Part shown: positions 63,661 to 64,000 of the stretch, piece after piece
Position numbering within the stretch: the first letter of the stretch is position 1
Layout: each line of letters begins with the position of its first letter
Assembly: GCA_031553935.1 (NCBI GenBank)
Contig: JAVBKS010000011.1
Span: 1 to 64,000 of the forward strand
DNA from: JAISDD01 sp031553935
GTDB taxonomy: Bacteria; Bacillota; Syntrophomonadia; Syntrophomonadales; Syntrophomonadaceae
Direction: 5' to 3'
Length of the DNA stretch: 64,000 nucleotides
Notes under the pieces: generated by a model
Databases searched by the model: none
What the model was told of the DNA's origin: nothing
What the model saw: the letters and a program-made list of their open reading frames with translations, nothing else
Made by a program: the position numbers and the translations under genes

Positions 63661-64000
63661 ATGTACGAGGTAAAGTTTTACCGCGATAAAAATGAGAAAT
63701 CTGAAATTGTGGAATATTTGGACGAATTGAAAAAGAAAGGCGAAACGAGCAAGAGCGAACGCATCAACCGCAATAAAATCCTTGCATACATTGGAGCTTT
63801 AGCACAGTACGGCACGCGAATAGGTCAGCCGATAGTCAAACACATTGACGGTAGCATATGGGAATTGCGCCCCCTTTCGAATCGCATATTATTCTTTTAC
63901 TGGAAAGATAATATATTCGTGTTGCTGCATCATTTTATCAAGAAAACAAAGAAAACGCCGTCCAGTGAGATCGAAACAGCACGTACGAAATTGAAAGACT
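63661..64000 (+). CDS. RelE/HigB-like toxin (Gp49-like), 3' end outside window
   Basis: 113 residues are visible, running off the window. The pattern IVEYLDELKKKG...NKILAYIGALAQYGTRIGQPIVKHIDGSIWELRPLSNRILFFYWKDNIFVLLHHFIKKTKKTP is that of phage-derived Gp49-like/HigB RelE-superfamily toxins, which cleave translated mRNA. The ILFFYW and HHFIKKT motifs are the usual core strands. AAGGAGG precedes the ATG. A Xre-type antitoxin gene would be expected just downstream, outside the window. Confidence 0.85.
   Translation, partial: MYEVKFYRDKNEKSEIVEYLDELKKKGETSKSERINRNKILAYIGALAQYGTRIGQPIVKHIDGSIWELRPLSNRILFFYWKDNIFVLLHHFIKKTKKTPSSEIETARTKLKD

Overview
The window looks like a chromosomal segment of an anaerobic, spore-former-type Firmicute (Clostridia-like). 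The signs are moderate-to-low GC, strong AGGAGG-type ribosome sites, frequent TTG/GTG starts, several S-layer-homology (SLH) proteins, and a YedF/cysteine-desulfurase pair of the kind linked to selenium metabolism. No rRNA, tRNA or CRISPR was seen. The exact taxon cannot be fixed from the sequence alone.

Layout. Bases 1-642 are non-coding with repeats. A leftward four-gene envelope operon (11509 to 643) encodes a 2052-residue IPT/TIG-repeat surface protein, an unrecognised secreted protein, an SLH protein and a membrane-anchored M1 peptidase. Bases 11827-18728 hold ordinary genes: an alpha/beta hydrolase, a membrane-anchored thioredoxin-like protein, a cysteine desulfurase with YedF, an HD hydrolase, a PLP aminotransferase and an acyl-CoA thioesterase. 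Bases 60705-64000 hold a Na+/solute symporter, a TMEM175-type channel, transposase debris and a RelE/HigB-like toxin cut by the window end.

The main system is a leftward, nearly continuous ~41 kb cluster (60204 to 19226). It encodes a contractile injection system of the extracellular/phage-tail-like type (eCIS; Afp/PVC relatives). In transcription order: a MalT/SARP-type regulator, an AAA+ ATPase, a protein ending in an InlB-type repeat, sheath, tube, a tail-chaperone-like protein with a small -1-frame partner, a second tube protein, a 1090-residue possible ruler, LysM baseplate hub protein, gp27-like hub, gp5-like spike, gp25, two baseplate-J proteins, tail protein I, an Ig-like protein, a tail-anchored membrane protein, a membrane MORN-repeat protein, a DUF4255 cap, an unknown, a DUF4280 PAAR-like tip, a membrane sensor with a degenerate cyclase domain, an SLH protein, two tandem kinase-like proteins (effector candidates) and a second AAA+ ATPase.

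The most interesting points are: (1) two paralogous kinase-fold proteins with identical proline/alanine-rich leaders, likely cargo; (2) a textbook-looking -1 frameshift signal (slippery A AAT TTT, 6-nt spacer, hairpin) joining the tail-chaperone-like gene to a start-less downstream frame, resembling lambda G/GT; (3) a hairpin lying exactly between ribosome site and start codon of the sheath gene; (4) three 12-nt-spaced TGTTCA repeats upstream of the sheath, suitable for the SARP-type regulator; (5) membrane, MORN, SLH and pseudo-cyclase proteins inside the cluster, which suggest a cell-anchored, signal-responsive injection machine rather than a purely released particle.
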